Source of the DNA: Collinsella tanakaei
GTDB lineage: Bacteria; Actinomycetota; Coriobacteriia; Coriobacteriales; Coriobacteriaceae
DNA length: 59,622 nucleotides
Assembly (NCBI RefSeq): GCF_016902615.1
Contig: NZ_JACJMB010000014.1
Coordinates: 1 to 59,622 of the forward strand
Direction: 5' to 3'
The notes under the pieces are model-generated. The model saw only the letters and a list, made by a program, of their open reading frames with translations. It made no database searches and was not told the DNA's origin. Each line of letters begins with the position of its first letter. Positions within the stretch are counted from its first letter, which is position 1. Positions 18,353 to 28,749 of the stretch are shown piece after piece. Made by a program: the position numbers and the translations under genes.

Positions 18353-18590
18353 TGTCCTCATTGGGGACGGGGTATCCAGAGGACATCTGGCATCGTCCGG
18401 GACAGCCCTTGCACATGGGGCCAGGTGGCGCAAACGTTCGCGTTCGCCGGATGCGGGCCCCGGCAGTCTTTGCGGGCAAATGCAGGAGCTCCCTCATCCG
18501 CCGCTTGCGCCGCACAAACGCAAACTTCGAGGCCGCCCGTTGCCGCCGGGGGCAACATGGCACCAAACTACCCCGTCCCCAATGAAGACA
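18353..18590. repeat. 238-bp element bounded by 22-bp inverted repeats
   Basis: The left end (18353-18374) starts TGTCCTCATTGGGGACGGGG. The right end (18569-18590) is its reverse complement with one mismatch. The ends belong to the dispersed repeat family seen at 11227 and 12991. The interior has no convincing gene. The layout resembles a small non-autonomous mobile or palindromic element. Confidence 0.6.
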
Positions 18591-18652
18591 GGGCGCTTCC
18601 GGCGGAGACGGGGGCGCTAGGGGTCGCTCCCGTCCCCGCAGGAAGCGCCCTG
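18589..18652 (-). terminator. Long hairpin downstream of argH
   Basis: CAGGGCGCTTCC (18589-18600) pairs perfectly with GGAAGCGCCCTG (18641-18652), with further internal pairing (GACGGGGG with CTCCCGTCC). It ends about 45 bp past the argH stop. There is no clear U tract. Confidence 0.5.
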
Positions 18653-18697
18653 CGGGATGCGCTTATGTTGGCGAATCTGCCACCGTGCGCCAGCGCG

Positions 18698-20137
18698 CTA
18701 GAACACCGACTGCGTACCGGTGCCCATCTCCACCACGGGGGACAGCGCATCGAGCGCCGCGCGATCGGCGGCGATACCCGCCTCGACCTTTTCCATCTGC
18801 TCGGCCACCGCAGACGGGGCGGTGCCGCCGCGCGTCGTGCGCGCGGCCACGATAGCGTCCAGGTCGAACGCGCCCAGCACGTCGTCGCCAAACAGGTCGC
18901 TCGCCGCGCGGAACGTCTCGAGCGGCAGCTCAGAGATGTCGCAGCCGGCCTTCTCCGCCTCGAGCACGAGATGGCCCACCACGGCGTGCGCCTCGCGGAA
19001 CGGCATGCCGCGCTTGGCGAGGTAGTCGGCAACATCGGTCGCCGCGAGGTGCCCGCGGTGCATGACGGCGCGCATGCGGTCGGCGTGCACCGTCCACGTG
19101 CTCACCATGCCGCACATCACGGACAGGCACTGCTCGAGCGTTCGCGCCGCATCGAGCGCGCCCTCCTTGTCCTCCTGCAGGTCCTTGTTATAGGCCAGAG
19201 GCAGGCCCTTCACCGTCACGAGCAGCTGCACGAGGTCGCCCACCACCCGGCCGCTCTTGCCGCGGATGAGCTCGGCGAAGTCGGGGTTCTTCTTCTGCGG
19301 CATGATCGAGGAGCCCGTCGAGAACGAATCGGACAGCGAGATGAAGCCGAACTCCTGGCTGCTCCACAGCACGATCTCCTCGGAGAGGCGCGACAGGTGC
19401 ACCGCCATGACCGAGCAGGCGTACTCGAGGTCGAGCAGAAAGTCGCGGTCGGACACCGCGTCGAGCGAGTTCTCGATCACACGGGAGAAGCCGAGCGCGT
19501 CGGCTGTCATCTGGCGGTCGAGCGGATAGGTCGTACCCGCGAGCGCGGCGGCACCGAGCGGCGAGGCGTCGGCAGCGTCGAAGGCGGCGGACAGGCGGAC
19601 GAAGTCACGCGCGAGCATCCACGCGTAGGCGAGCAGATGGTGCGCGAAGAGCACCGGCTGCGCGTGCTGCAGATGCGTCATGCCCGGCAGGATCGTGTCG
19701 CCCGCATCCTTCGCGGCGGCGACGAGAACGTCTCTCATCGCGAGGTTCTGCTCCATCAGGCCGCGCGCAAGGGCCTTCGCGGCCAGGCGCGTATCCGTGG
19801 CGACCTGGTCGTTTCGAGAGCGCCCCGTATGCAGGCGGCCGCCCGCGGCGCCGATACGGCGCGTGAGCTCGCTCTCGATCGCCATGTGGATGTCCTCGTC
19901 GTTGATGTCGAACGTGAACGTCCCGGCGTCGATATCGGCCTGGATGCCGTCGAGGCCCGTGCAGATCGCCTGGGCGTCCTCATCGGAGATGATCCCCTTG
20001 GCGGCGAGCATGGTCGCATGCGCCTTGGAGCCGGCGATGTCCTGCCGGTACAGATGGCGATCGACCGGCAGCGACGCGCCGAACTGCTGGGTGAGCTCGG
20101 ACACCGAGCCCTCGAAGCGGCCTCCCCACAGCGCCAT
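18698..20137 (-). CDS. argH: Argininosuccinate lyase
   Basis: A 479-residue enzyme of the fumarase/aspartase superfamily that splits argininosuccinate into arginine and fumarate, the last step of arginine synthesis. The superfamily signature GSSIMPQKKNPD is intact (about residue 285), as is the HTGRSRNDQVATD substrate-binding block. The start ATG immediately follows the stop of the small upstream ORF, so translation is probably coupled. argG lies farther upstream on the same strand. Confidence 0.96.
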   Translation of the reverse strand: MALWGGRFEGSVSELTQQFGASLPVDRHLYRQDIAGSKAHATMLAAKGIISDEDAQAICTGLDGIQADIDAGTFTFDINDEDIHMAIESELTRRIGAAGGRLHTGRSRNDQVATDTRLAAKALARGLMEQNLAMRDVLVAAAKDAGDTILPGMTHLQHAQPVLFAHHLLAYAWMLARDFVRLSAAFDAADASPLGAAALAGTTYPLDRQMTADALGFSRVIENSLDAVSDRDFLLDLEYACSVMAVHLSRLSEEIVLWSSQEFGFISLSDSFSTGSSIMPQKKNPDFAELIRGKSGRVVGDLVQLLVTVKGLPLAYNKDLQEDKEGALDAARTLEQCLSVMCGMVSTWTVHADRMRAVMHRGHLAATDVADYLAKRGMPFREAHAVVGHLVLEAEKAGCDISELPLETFRAASDLFGDDVLGAFDLDAIVAARTTRGGTAPSAVAEQMEKVEAGIAADRAALDALSPVVEMGTGTQSVF

Positions 20138-20377
20138 CTAGCACGCCCCCTCGAGCTTGTAGACCGACACGCAGGTCATGGCGCCGCCCTGGTGGAGCAG
20201 CTCGCGGGCGCTGCCGGCGGCGACGGGCGCGGCGCCGGTCACGGCAAAGCCGGCGACCCGCGAGCGCGGACCGCGGTGGGCGCCATCGGCGTGCACCCAC
20301 TCCTTCAGCGACGAGGGCGTGGCGTATACGGCGTCATAGTCGAGCTCGGGTACGAGCGCGGAGAGAAAGGCGAACAT
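20138..20377 (-). CDS. Small protein of unknown function between argG and argH
   Basis: A 79-residue reading frame beginning MFAFLSALVPELDYDAVYA and ending CVSVYKLEGAC. Its ATG at 20377 has TTGGAGTTTCCCC upstream. Its TAG is directly followed by the argH ATG, and the argH ribosome binding site must lie inside it, which supports translation. No signal peptide or clear membrane span. I do not recognise the family. It could also be a leader ORF that meters argH expression. Confidence 0.5.
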   Translation of the reverse strand: MFAFLSALVPELDYDAVYATPSSLKEWVHADGAHRGPRSRVAGFAVTGAAPVAAGSARELLHQGGAMTCVSVYKLEGAC

Positions 20378-20477
20378 GGGGAAACTCCAATCGAAAGACG
20401 AGGGGCGCAGCGGCCCGAGCGCGCAGCGGCCAGAAAGCGCGGCCGCCCGCAGGCATGAGCGTAGGCGCGATAAGAAG

Positions 20478-20513
20478 GCGCCGCCCCCGGCAAGTCGCGA
20501 CCGGGGACGGCGC
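20478..20513 (-). terminator. Hairpin between argG and the downstream small ORF
   Basis: GCGCCGCCCCCGG (20478-20490) pairs with CCGGGGACGGCGC (20501-20513) with one mismatch. On the minus strand it is followed by CTTCTTAT. Lying inside the argG-argH unit, it may act as a partial terminator or attenuator. Confidence 0.55.
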
Positions 20514-20612
20514 GGCGGTGCGCACGAGCACCGCAAGAAGGTAGGAGGCTCGGGGCCCCGACGTGTCAGTGTCAGTGGTCGGTCGGAACCAGAGCAGGGA
20601 GGTAGCTGGGGC

Positions 20613-21845
<1,233 letters not shown>

Positions 21846-22578
21846 GGGAGTTCCTTTCAAATAAATGAGCGGATGGAACCGGATGAGCCCGCCTTGGCAG
21901 TGCTTGCGCTGCGCATACGCATGGATATCGAGCTGTTCGAACGAAAACTCCCCTACCGGCCTACGCATAGAGCGCGACCCCGATATGATCAGAGGAGGAA
22001 ACCCGACGCACCTATCGACGAACCCTGTGCACGAGAGTTTGCCCTCATGCGGATCGAGACGACTCGGTTATCGTCGTCGGGAAATCGCACGCTGGCGTCG
22101 GATAGCAACCGTGGCGGCATTCTGGCTGGGCATGATGGCGCTTGCGGCCATGCCCTCATATGTTGCCAGAACCGTGTTCACCGGAGTGCTCCCTAGACGT
22201 TCCAGTACGTGCAGATACAACCGTGAGCGGTAGCGTGTGTTCGCTGAGCGGTCGTGCCGCCTGTCCGCTTCACGTTGGACGCTACTATACGCTAAAGCGC
22301 GTACAGCGTGAACCGAGATTTTTCAAATTCATTGGATTTATTTTCGGCACCCGTGGCGAATACCTAATGCGACCTGCGGGTTTGCACACCTTGATGCCAC
22401 GTAACAAACAGGAAACTTTATGCACGCGCTCCCCCGAGACGCATAACGCAGCGTCGATATGCGGCCGAGGACGATATGATGCGCGTGTGATGAAGACGGC
22501 AGCGTGCCGAAATCGACGGAGCCCGAAGCGCTCCGAAAGCGTCGGGTACGGGGCGCCAAACGCCGCATGCGCAATAAC
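21846..22578. other. Intergenic region upstream of argG
   Basis: More than 700 bp with no convincing gene; open frames here have no homology I recognise and no good ribosome binding site. It contains an AT-rich patch (22318-22350) with a possible ATTCA-type motif. It must hold the argG promoter, but I could not place it. Confidence 0.4.
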
Positions 22579-22639
22579 GACGAACTTGCCAACAGTCTCG
22601 CTAAGAGGTCTTCTGAGCGAGACTGTTGGCAAGTTCGTC
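22579..22639. repeat. 24-bp perfect inverted repeat with a 13-base loop
   Basis: The arm starting GACGAACTTGCCAACAG (22579-22602) is the exact reverse complement of 22616-22639. It lies 95 bp past the stop of the MFS gene at 22735. There is no U tract immediately after on either strand. It could be an exceptionally long terminator or a small palindromic element. Confidence 0.7.
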
Positions 22640-22734
22640 AAGTTGCCCTGGGGGTAGCCGCCCCCGGACCTGTCACGGCACGACGCACTCGCTTCCCTCC
22701 CGTGGCGTCGGATGCGCGTACCGGCAGCGGTGCC

Positions 22735-23961
22735 CTATTCGCCCTTCCCCAAGCGCAGCACCAGGGCGATGAGCGGCACGCCGAGGACCACGCAGCTCGC
22801 CCCCACGAGCACCGCCTGCACGCCGAACAGGTCGGCAAGCACCGGCGCGGCGAACAGCGGCAGAACGCCCGCGCCGTTGAAGCCCGCGTTCATGACGGAG
22901 TTCACGCGGCCGAGCAGCGACAGCGGCGCGTTGATCTGCACGAGCGTGTTCTGCAGCGGTGTGACCATGCCGAACGCGCAGCCGAGCAGAACCTGGCCGC
23001 AGATGGCGCAGATGACGTTGTCCGTCCCCACGTAGAGGATGCAGGCCGCGCCCTCGGCGGCGATCAGCAGCATGAGTGTGCGCACCGTGATGAGACGGTG
23101 CGGCACGCGCATGGCGAGCATCGCACCCGCGACGCTGCCCACGCCCGCCGCGCTCGACAGCCACCCCATCCACGAGATCTCGACCTGCAGCACATCGCGG
23201 TAGTAGAGCGACTCGAGCGGGTCGAAGGCGCCGTAGCCCGCATAGGCGAGCACGCCGACCAAAAACAGCAGGGCAAGCGAGGGCACCGAGAAGACCGCGC
23301 GGGCGGAATCGGCGAAGGTGCCGGCGGAGGACACCTCATCGTCTGCCCGCCCCAGGGCGCGCTCGACAGCCGGCGCGCCGCCGATACGTCGCAGCAAGAC
23401 GGCAGCCGGCAGGACACCGAGGATCGCGAGGACGCCGGCGAACACGAAGACGCGCTGCACGGGCAGCACGGTCGCGATGATGCCGCCGATGGTCGGCCCC
23501 ACCACCACCGCGGCGTTCGACACGACCGACAGCAGGGCGTTGGCGCGCTTGAGCTCCTCGGTATCGATGGTGAGGTAGGCGGGGTAGCTCGACAGGAACG
23601 TAAACCCGAGGCCCGTGGCCAGGCCGAACCCCGCGCTCATTGCGAGCACGCTCGCCATGCTCACAGAGACGAGCTGGAAGGCAAAGCTCGTTGCGGCGGC
23701 GGTCACGAGCGCGACCAGTGTGTGCACCGCGGGACCGCGCGTATCGAGCAGCGAGCCACCGCAGGCGTTGCCGCCGATGATAAACAGGTTGAAGAGCCCG
23801 ACGGCGAGCGCGATGGCGGCGGTGCTCGCCTCGAGCTCATAGGTCAGCGTGCCGATAACGCCGATGAAATAGGCCGCCTGGACCCCCAGGTAGAGCAGAA
23901 AGCGCACGGCGGCAAGCGCGATGGCGCCGCGCGGCAGCCGGGCTGCAGACGATATGTCCAT
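22735..23961 (-). CDS. MFS transporter
   Basis: A 408-residue membrane protein with about twelve hydrophobic spans and the intracellular basic loop typical of drug-type MFS exporters. The LLSVVSNAAVVVGPTIGG block in helix 5 resembles motif C of antiporters. The ATG at 23961 is chosen with GGGAGG upstream; a TTG nine bases earlier is too close to that site. It lies downstream of the Cof-type phosphatase gene on the same strand with a 52-bp gap. The substrate is unknown. Confidence 0.85.
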   Translation of the reverse strand: MDISSAARLPRGAIALAAVRFLLYLGVQAAYFIGVIGTLTYELEASTAAIALAVGLFNLFIIGGNACGGSLLDTRGPAVHTLVALVTAAATSFAFQLVSVSMASVLAMSAGFGLATGLGFTFLSSYPAYLTIDTEELKRANALLSVVSNAAVVVGPTIGGIIATVLPVQRVFVFAGVLAILGVLPAAVLLRRIGGAPAVERALGRADDEVSSAGTFADSARAVFSVPSLALLFLVGVLAYAGYGAFDPLESLYYRDVLQVEISWMGWLSSAAGVGSVAGAMLAMRVPHRLITVRTLMLLIAAEGAACILYVGTDNVICAICGQVLLGCAFGMVTPLQNTLVQINAPLSLLGRVNSVMNAGFNGAGVLPLFAAPVLADLFGVQAVLVGASCVVLGVPLIALVLRLGKGE

Positions 23962-24013
23962 ACGGAGCAACCTCCCGAACGTCGATATCTACCGGACAGA
24001 TGCGCCGGAAATA

Positions 24014-24859
24014 TCAGTCGGTAAGCTCCAGCAGCCGATCGATGACCTGTGCCACACCGCGCTCGTTGTTGGTGGGCGCCACGAAGCGCGCGTGGGCGCG
24101 CATGTGCTCCTCGGCGTTGGCGACCACGTACCCGTGGCCCACGGCCTCGAGCATCTGGATGTCGTTGTAGGTGTCGCCGAGCGCCAGCGCGTCGGCAAGC
24201 GGGATGCCGAGGTACTCGCACAGACGGCGGATGCCCGTACCCTTGTCGACATGCTTGTTCATCATGTCGATCCACTCGCGCCCGGCGTTCGTGACCGAGA
24301 AGCGCCCGCCCCAGGCATCAGCGTAGGTCTCGGCGTAGACCTCCTCGGCCGTCTTGTCCGGGAAGTAGACGGTGTACTTGTTGACATCCACATCGAGGTC
24401 GTCGAGCGAGTCGACGTAGACGATCTGCGTGAAGAAGCGACGGAAGAAGTCGTCGTAGACGGCGTCGCAGCGGCGCAGGTAGCCCGCCTCGATGCCGCAG
24501 ACCACCGGGCAGCCGCGCCCGTCGGCGAGCGTGAAGTCGATGAGCTCGTGGTAGGTGGCGACATCGATGAGATCGGTGAACACGATCTCGCCGGCGCACG
24601 AGATGGCCGCCCCGTTGTCGGAGAGCAGCGCCATGTAGTCGGTCAGGTCCGGGAACATGTCGCGCAGCGTGTAGAGGGGACGGCCGCTCGCAGCGCAGAA
24701 CACGATGCCGCGCTCGGCCAGCGCGCGGATGCGCTCGGCCATGTGCGGCGGCATGCTGCCGTCGTCTGCAAGCAGGGTGCAGTCCATGTCGCTCGCCACG
24801 AGCTTCACGCGGGCGAGGTCCGCGTCATCGAACATCGTGGGCATATCGTGGATGGACAT
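24014..24859 (-). CDS. Cof-type HAD phosphatase
   Basis: A 281-residue member of the HAD-IIB (Cof) group. LVASDMDCTLL gives D24/D26; the cysteine replaces the usual glycine next to the second aspartate. CAASGRPLYTL is motif II, and ALGDTYNDIQMLE is the motif IV/IIB signature. The central cap contains DDFFRRFF. Such enzymes dephosphorylate sugar phosphates, flavin or pyridoxal phosphates. A GGAGAGGTAG site precedes the ATG. Confidence 0.87.
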   Translation of the reverse strand: MSIHDMPTMFDDADLARVKLVASDMDCTLLADDGSMPPHMAERIRALAERGIVFCAASGRPLYTLRDMFPDLTDYMALLSDNGAAISCAGEIVFTDLIDVATYHELIDFTLADGRGCPVVCGIEAGYLRRCDAVYDDFFRRFFTQIVYVDSLDDLDVDVNKYTVYFPDKTAEEVYAETYADAWGGRFSVTNAGREWIDMMNKHVDKGTGIRRLCEYLGIPLADALALGDTYNDIQMLEAVGHGYVVANAEEHMRAHARFVAPTNNERGVAQVIDRLLELTD

Positions 24860-24986
24860 ACAGCTACCTCTCCTCCGGGCGCCTTCGCAGCAACGCCATC
24901 GATTATAGCGTGGCGCAGCCGCACACGGGACGGCTTCGCGCCAAGTCGGCACAGGCGCGGGCGGGCACGCACCCCGAAGGACGCTC

Positions 24987-25021
24987 GGTACCGGGTGTGC
25001 CCCGGCGGCGCACCCGGTACC
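24987..25021 (-). terminator. Hairpin terminator of polA
   Basis: GGTACCGGGTGTGCC (24987-25001) pairs with GGCGCACCCGGTACC (25007-25021) with one wobble pair, 9 bp after the polA stop. No U tract. Confidence 0.6.
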
Positions 25022-25029
25022 CCCTCGTG

Positions 25030-27807
25030 CTACTTGGCGTCAGCCCAGGTGACACCCGTGGAGGCCTCGGCGATCAGCGGCACGCGAAGCTCCACGACGC
25101 CCTCCATCTCGCGGCGGACCATCTCCGTCAGACGGTCCACCTCCTCAACGGGGCACTCGAAGTCGAGTTCGTCGTGCACCTGCAGGATCATGCGCGCGGC
25201 GAAGCCCTCCTCGCGCAGGCGGCGCGCCACGCGCGCCATGGCGATCTTGATGATGTCGGCAGCGCTGCCCTGCATGGGGTGGTTCATGGCCGTGCGCTCG
25301 CCGAACGCGCGCTGCGCGGGGTTGCGCATCTTAAGCTCGGGGATGGGGCGGCGCCGGCCGAACATGGTCTCCGCGTAGCCCTTCTGCTTTGCCTCGGCGA
25401 CGGTGCGGTCCAGATAGGTGCGCACGCCGGGGTAGGCGCGGAAGTACGCCTCGATCATCTCGCGCGCCTCGGCCATGGGGATGTCGAGCGACTGCGACAG
25501 GCCATAGGCCTGCTGCCCGTACACGATGCCGAAGTTCACCGCCTTGGCGCGGCTGCGCAGCTCGCGGGTCACCTCGGACACGGGCACGCCGAACACGCGC
25601 GCGGCGGTCTCGGCATGGAAGTCCTCGCCCTCGTTGAACGCGCGCACCAGATGCTCATCGGCCGACAGGTGCGCGAGCAGGCGCAGCTCGATCTGGCTGT
25701 AGTCGACGGCCAGAAACACGCGGCCCTCGCCCGCCGAGAACGCCGTCTTCACCGTGTGGCCCAGCTCCGAGCGCGTCGGGATGTTCTGCAGGTTCGGATT
25801 CGAGCTCGACAGGCGGCCGGTGGCGGTGATCGTCTGGTTGTAGGTCGTGTGCACGCGGTGGTCGCCATTCTGCTCGGCAAGCGGCCCCAGCGTGTCGAGA
25901 TAGGTCGACTTGATCTTCGACTTCTCGCGCCACTCGAGGATGAGGCGCACGATCTCGTGGTCGCGCGCGAGGTCCTCGAGCACCTTGGCATTCGTGGAGT
26001 AGTAGCCGCGCTGGGTCTTCTTCAGGCCCTTCGTGGGAAGCCCCATGACGTCGAACAGGATGTGCGAGAGCTGCATCGGGCTGCCGATATTGAACGAGTC
26101 GTCGCCCGCGAGCGCGCGGATGCGCCCGGCGAGCTCGTCGATCTCGCCGGCGAGCTTCTCGCTCATGGCGTGCAGGCGCACCGGGTCGACGAGCATGCCC
26201 GTGCGCTCCATGTCGGCGAGCACCGGCACGAGCGGCATCTCGATCTCGGTGAACACCGCCACCGCGCCCTGCGCGTCGAGCGCCGTCGCGAGCGGGGTCA
26301 GCGCGGCCAGCGCGAGCGCGGCGGAGCGGGCGGCGGCGGGCAGCGCGTCGGCGGCGGCACCCTCCTCCCCTGCCGCTGCCGGCAGCGGCGCGTGCAGGTA
26401 GGTGTCGGCGATGTAGGCGTCGTCGAACGACGAGCGGGCGGAATCGAGCAGGTAGGCCGCCACGACCGTGTCGAAGATGCGCATCGCGTCGACATCGAGC
26501 GCGTCCATGGCCGCGGGCTTAGACGAGTCGGTGGGCACAAGCTCGTGGATGAGCGCCTTCACGTCGGGCGAGACGACCTTGCCCGCCTCGAACAGGCGGC
26601 GGAGCACACCGGTGATGAGACCGTCCGCAAAATCGAAGCCAGCGGCCGCCGCCACACTGCAGCTCGCGCCCTCCGGATCCTCGAAGGAGACCAGGGCATC
26701 GGGCAGCGCGACCCAGAGGGTATGGGTGAGACCGAAAAGCGCCCCCGCCTCGCGGTCGTCATCGAGCACGGCGGCGACCCACTCGCCCTCCTCGATGGCG
26801 CGTGCCACGAGGGCCGCGGCCTTCTCCACGCCCTCGCCGCTCTCGGCATACGCGCGCACGGGCGCGGGCAGCTCGAGGGCGGCCACGGCAGGTGCCGCGG
26901 CGCCGGACTCGCCGCCGATCAGCGAGAGGAAGCGGTTCTGCATGGCGTTGATGCCGAGCTCGCCCAGGGCTGCCGAGACCGCCTCGGCGTCGTAGGCCGG
27001 GAAGGCAGTGTGCTCGAAGTCGAGCTCCACCGGCGCGTTCGTCTGGATGGTCGCGACCTTGCGCGACAGCAGCGCGTCGTCGATATGGGCGCGCAGGTTC
27101 TCGCCCATCTTGCCCTTGACCTCGTCGGCGTGCGCGATGACCTCGTCGAGCGAACCGTACTGGTTGATGAGGGCGGAGGCCTTCTTGGGGCCGATGCCCG
27201 GCACGCCGGGGATGTTGTCGGAGGAGTCGCCCTTGAGGCCGTAGAAGTCGGGCACGAGCTCGGGCGTGATGCCGTGGTAGAGGTCCTCGACCGACTCGGG
27301 CGTCATGATCTGCACGTCGGACAGGCCCTTCTTCGTGCCGACGATGCGCACGTGGTCGGTGGAGAGCTGGTACATGTCGCGGTCGCCGGTGATGAGGTAC
27401 ATATCGCAGCCGGCGGCCTCACCCGCGCGCGCGAGCGTGCCCAGGATGTCGTCGCCCTCCCAGCCCTCGGCCTCCAAGATGGGCACCGACAGCTTGCCGA
27501 GCAGCTCCTTGATCATGGGGAACTGCTGGCGCAGATCTGGATCCATCGGCGGGCGCTGCGCCTTGTACTGGGGCAGCATCTCCATGCGCACGCGGGGCTT
27601 GCCGCGGTCGAAGGCCACGGCGACCCCGTCCGGATGGAAGGCGTCGATCATCTTCAAAAACATGTTGAGGAAGCCGAAGATGGCGTTCGTGGGGCGTCCG
27701 TCCGGCGCGTTCATGGTCGGCGGCACGGCGTGGAACGCGCGGTGCATGAGCGAGTTGCCGTCGATGACGGCGAAGATGCGGCGGGAGCCGGCGGGGGTAT
27801 CGGGCAT
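25030..27807 (-). CDS. polA: DNA polymerase I
   Basis: A 925-residue repair and lagging-strand polymerase. The N-terminal 300 residues are a 5'-3' exonuclease (AFDRGKPRVRMEMLPQYKAQ; GLKGDSSDNIPGVPGIGPK). The polymerase domain has motif A (VDYSQIELRLLAHLS), motif B (RAKAVNFGIVYGQQAYGLS) and motif C (QVHDELDFE, 876-884). The central 3'-5' exonuclease-like domain (about 310-530) lacks the DxE and later metal-binding aspartates, so proofreading is probably absent, as in many Gram-positive Pol I enzymes. The start has AGAGGACGTTTCC upstream. Confidence 0.96.
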   Translation of the reverse strand: MPDTPAGSRRIFAVIDGNSLMHRAFHAVPPTMNAPDGRPTNAIFGFLNMFLKMIDAFHPDGVAVAFDRGKPRVRMEMLPQYKAQRPPMDPDLRQQFPMIKELLGKLSVPILEAEGWEGDDILGTLARAGEAAGCDMYLITGDRDMYQLSTDHVRIVGTKKGLSDVQIMTPESVEDLYHGITPELVPDFYGLKGDSSDNIPGVPGIGPKKASALINQYGSLDEVIAHADEVKGKMGENLRAHIDDALLSRKVATIQTNAPVELDFEHTAFPAYDAEAVSAALGELGINAMQNRFLSLIGGESGAAAPAVAALELPAPVRAYAESGEGVEKAAALVARAIEEGEWVAAVLDDDREAGALFGLTHTLWVALPDALVSFEDPEGASCSVAAAAGFDFADGLITGVLRRLFEAGKVVSPDVKALIHELVPTDSSKPAAMDALDVDAMRIFDTVVAAYLLDSARSSFDDAYIADTYLHAPLPAAAGEEGAAADALPAAARSAALALAALTPLATALDAQGAVAVFTEIEMPLVPVLADMERTGMLVDPVRLHAMSEKLAGEIDELAGRIRALAGDDSFNIGSPMQLSHILFDVMGLPTKGLKKTQRGYYSTNAKVLEDLARDHEIVRLILEWREKSKIKSTYLDTLGPLAEQNGDHRVHTTYNQTITATGRLSSSNPNLQNIPTRSELGHTVKTAFSAGEGRVFLAVDYSQIELRLLAHLSADEHLVRAFNEGEDFHAETAARVFGVPVSEVTRELRSRAKAVNFGIVYGQQAYGLSQSLDIPMAEAREMIEAYFRAYPGVRTYLDRTVAEAKQKGYAETMFGRRRPIPELKMRNPAQRAFGERTAMNHPMQGSAADIIKIAMARVARRLREEGFAARMILQVHDELDFECPVEEVDRLTEMVRREMEGVVELRVPLIAEASTGVTWADAK

Positions 27808-28005
27808 GGGAAACGTCCTCTCTTGTCGTATGCCCTACAGTCTACCCGCCCGCGCGGACTCGCGCTATCGGTGTGGTGGAGGCGAGATGGACGGGGAGGA
27901 TACATGTGGCATTTCGCGGAGGACTGCAGCGGCGACCCGTTTGGTGACGCGCCGTCCTGGCGAATGCGAGCGCGTGCACCGGGCAGCACGACGCGCGATA
28001 CAGCA

Positions 28006-28041
28006 AGGCGGCCCATCCGCTTTGTGGCAGATGGGCCGCCT
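28006..28041 (-). terminator. Hairpin terminator of the 155-residue membrane protein gene
   Basis: AGGCGGCCCATC (28006-28017) pairs perfectly with GATGGGCCGCCT (28030-28041), about 54 bp beyond the stop at 28095. The following TTGCTGTAT is only weakly U-rich. Confidence 0.6.
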
Positions 28042-28094
28042 CTGTGTTGCAGCGGTACTTATGGCGCGGGGCAACAAATGTGCCCGATGACCGC

Positions 28095-28562
28095 TTACGC
28101 CTGGGATGCGGCCTTGCGATCCATGTAGGCGAACACCGCGACGATGATCAGCAGCACCATGGTCACGAAGTTGCTGCCGATCAGCGACGTCACGGCACCG
28201 GCGATGCTCCAGCCGAACACCGAGCCGAGCTTCGCCGTGTCGGCGCTGTTGCGCATGGCCTTGGCGCCCGCGACGAGCGCGACGATGTGGCACACGACCA
28301 GAGCAACGACCAGCACCACGCCGGCACCCATCAGGACGCTCAGGAAGAACACGGGGTTGTCGGTGAAGGAGAAGCCGTCGAGCTCGATCGATCCGCTGAC
28401 GGCGCCGAAGGACACCGAATCGGAGAGCGAGGGGTCGTTGATCGCAGCCGTGCCGAACGCAAGACCAGCGGCGACCAGCACCATCAGCACGATGCAGATG
28501 GCGGCGACCACGACCGTCGCGATACCCAGACCGCGTATCGCCTTCGCATGAGAGGTATTCAT
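28095..28562 (-). CDS. Small membrane protein, tandem paralogue 1
   Basis: A 155-residue protein with an N-terminal HAKAIRGLGIATVVVAAI segment, a polar acidic loop (about 35-68), and three or four hydrophobic spans ending in FAYMDRKAASQA. The ATG has AAAGGATTGAACT upstream. It shares its N-terminal motif and topology with the genes ending at 28750 and 29579. I do not recognise the family. The lack of a cleavable signal and the conserved HAxxIRGLxI start suggest a lineage-specific membrane protein family. Confidence 0.75.
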   Translation of the reverse strand: MNTSHAKAIRGLGIATVVVAAICIVLMVLVAAGLAFGTAAINDPSLSDSVSFGAVSGSIELDGFSFTDNPVFFLSVLMGAGVVLVVALVVCHIVALVAGAKAMRNSADTAKLGSVFGWSIAGAVTSLIGSNFVTMVLLIIVAVFAYMDRKAASQA

Positions 28563-28749
28563 AGTTCAATCCTTTCCGCCAAATGTACGCCTCGAAGGGC
28601 GACATCCACTGAGTAATACCACAGCGGTGCCAGACGATGACGAAATTGGGAATGAACGCAGCTGATACGGATTGAACGACGAATGCGGAGCGTTGAGTGC
28701 GTGCACCGCTTGCATGCCGCTTCGATAGGCGACGAAATGCGGTGACCAC

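Noticed and set aside
17222-20458. Very long open frame (over 1000 codons) on the plus strand, antisense to the cysteine desulfidase-like and argH genes
   Set aside because: High GC at third codon positions creates antisense open frames; the translation is rich in Arg, Gly, His and Ala with no motifs, while the minus strand encodes clear enzymes.
22285-22641. Open frames over the 24-bp inverted repeat
   Set aside because: Both strands read the same peptide because of the palindrome; no ribosome binding site or homology.
25030-27807. Loss of proofreading residues in Pol I as a novelty
   Set aside because: An inactive 3'-5' exonuclease-like domain is common in Gram-positive Pol I proteins.
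24910-28128. Long plus-strand open frame antisense to polA
   Set aside because: Low-complexity GC artefact; polA on the minus strand has all its motifs.
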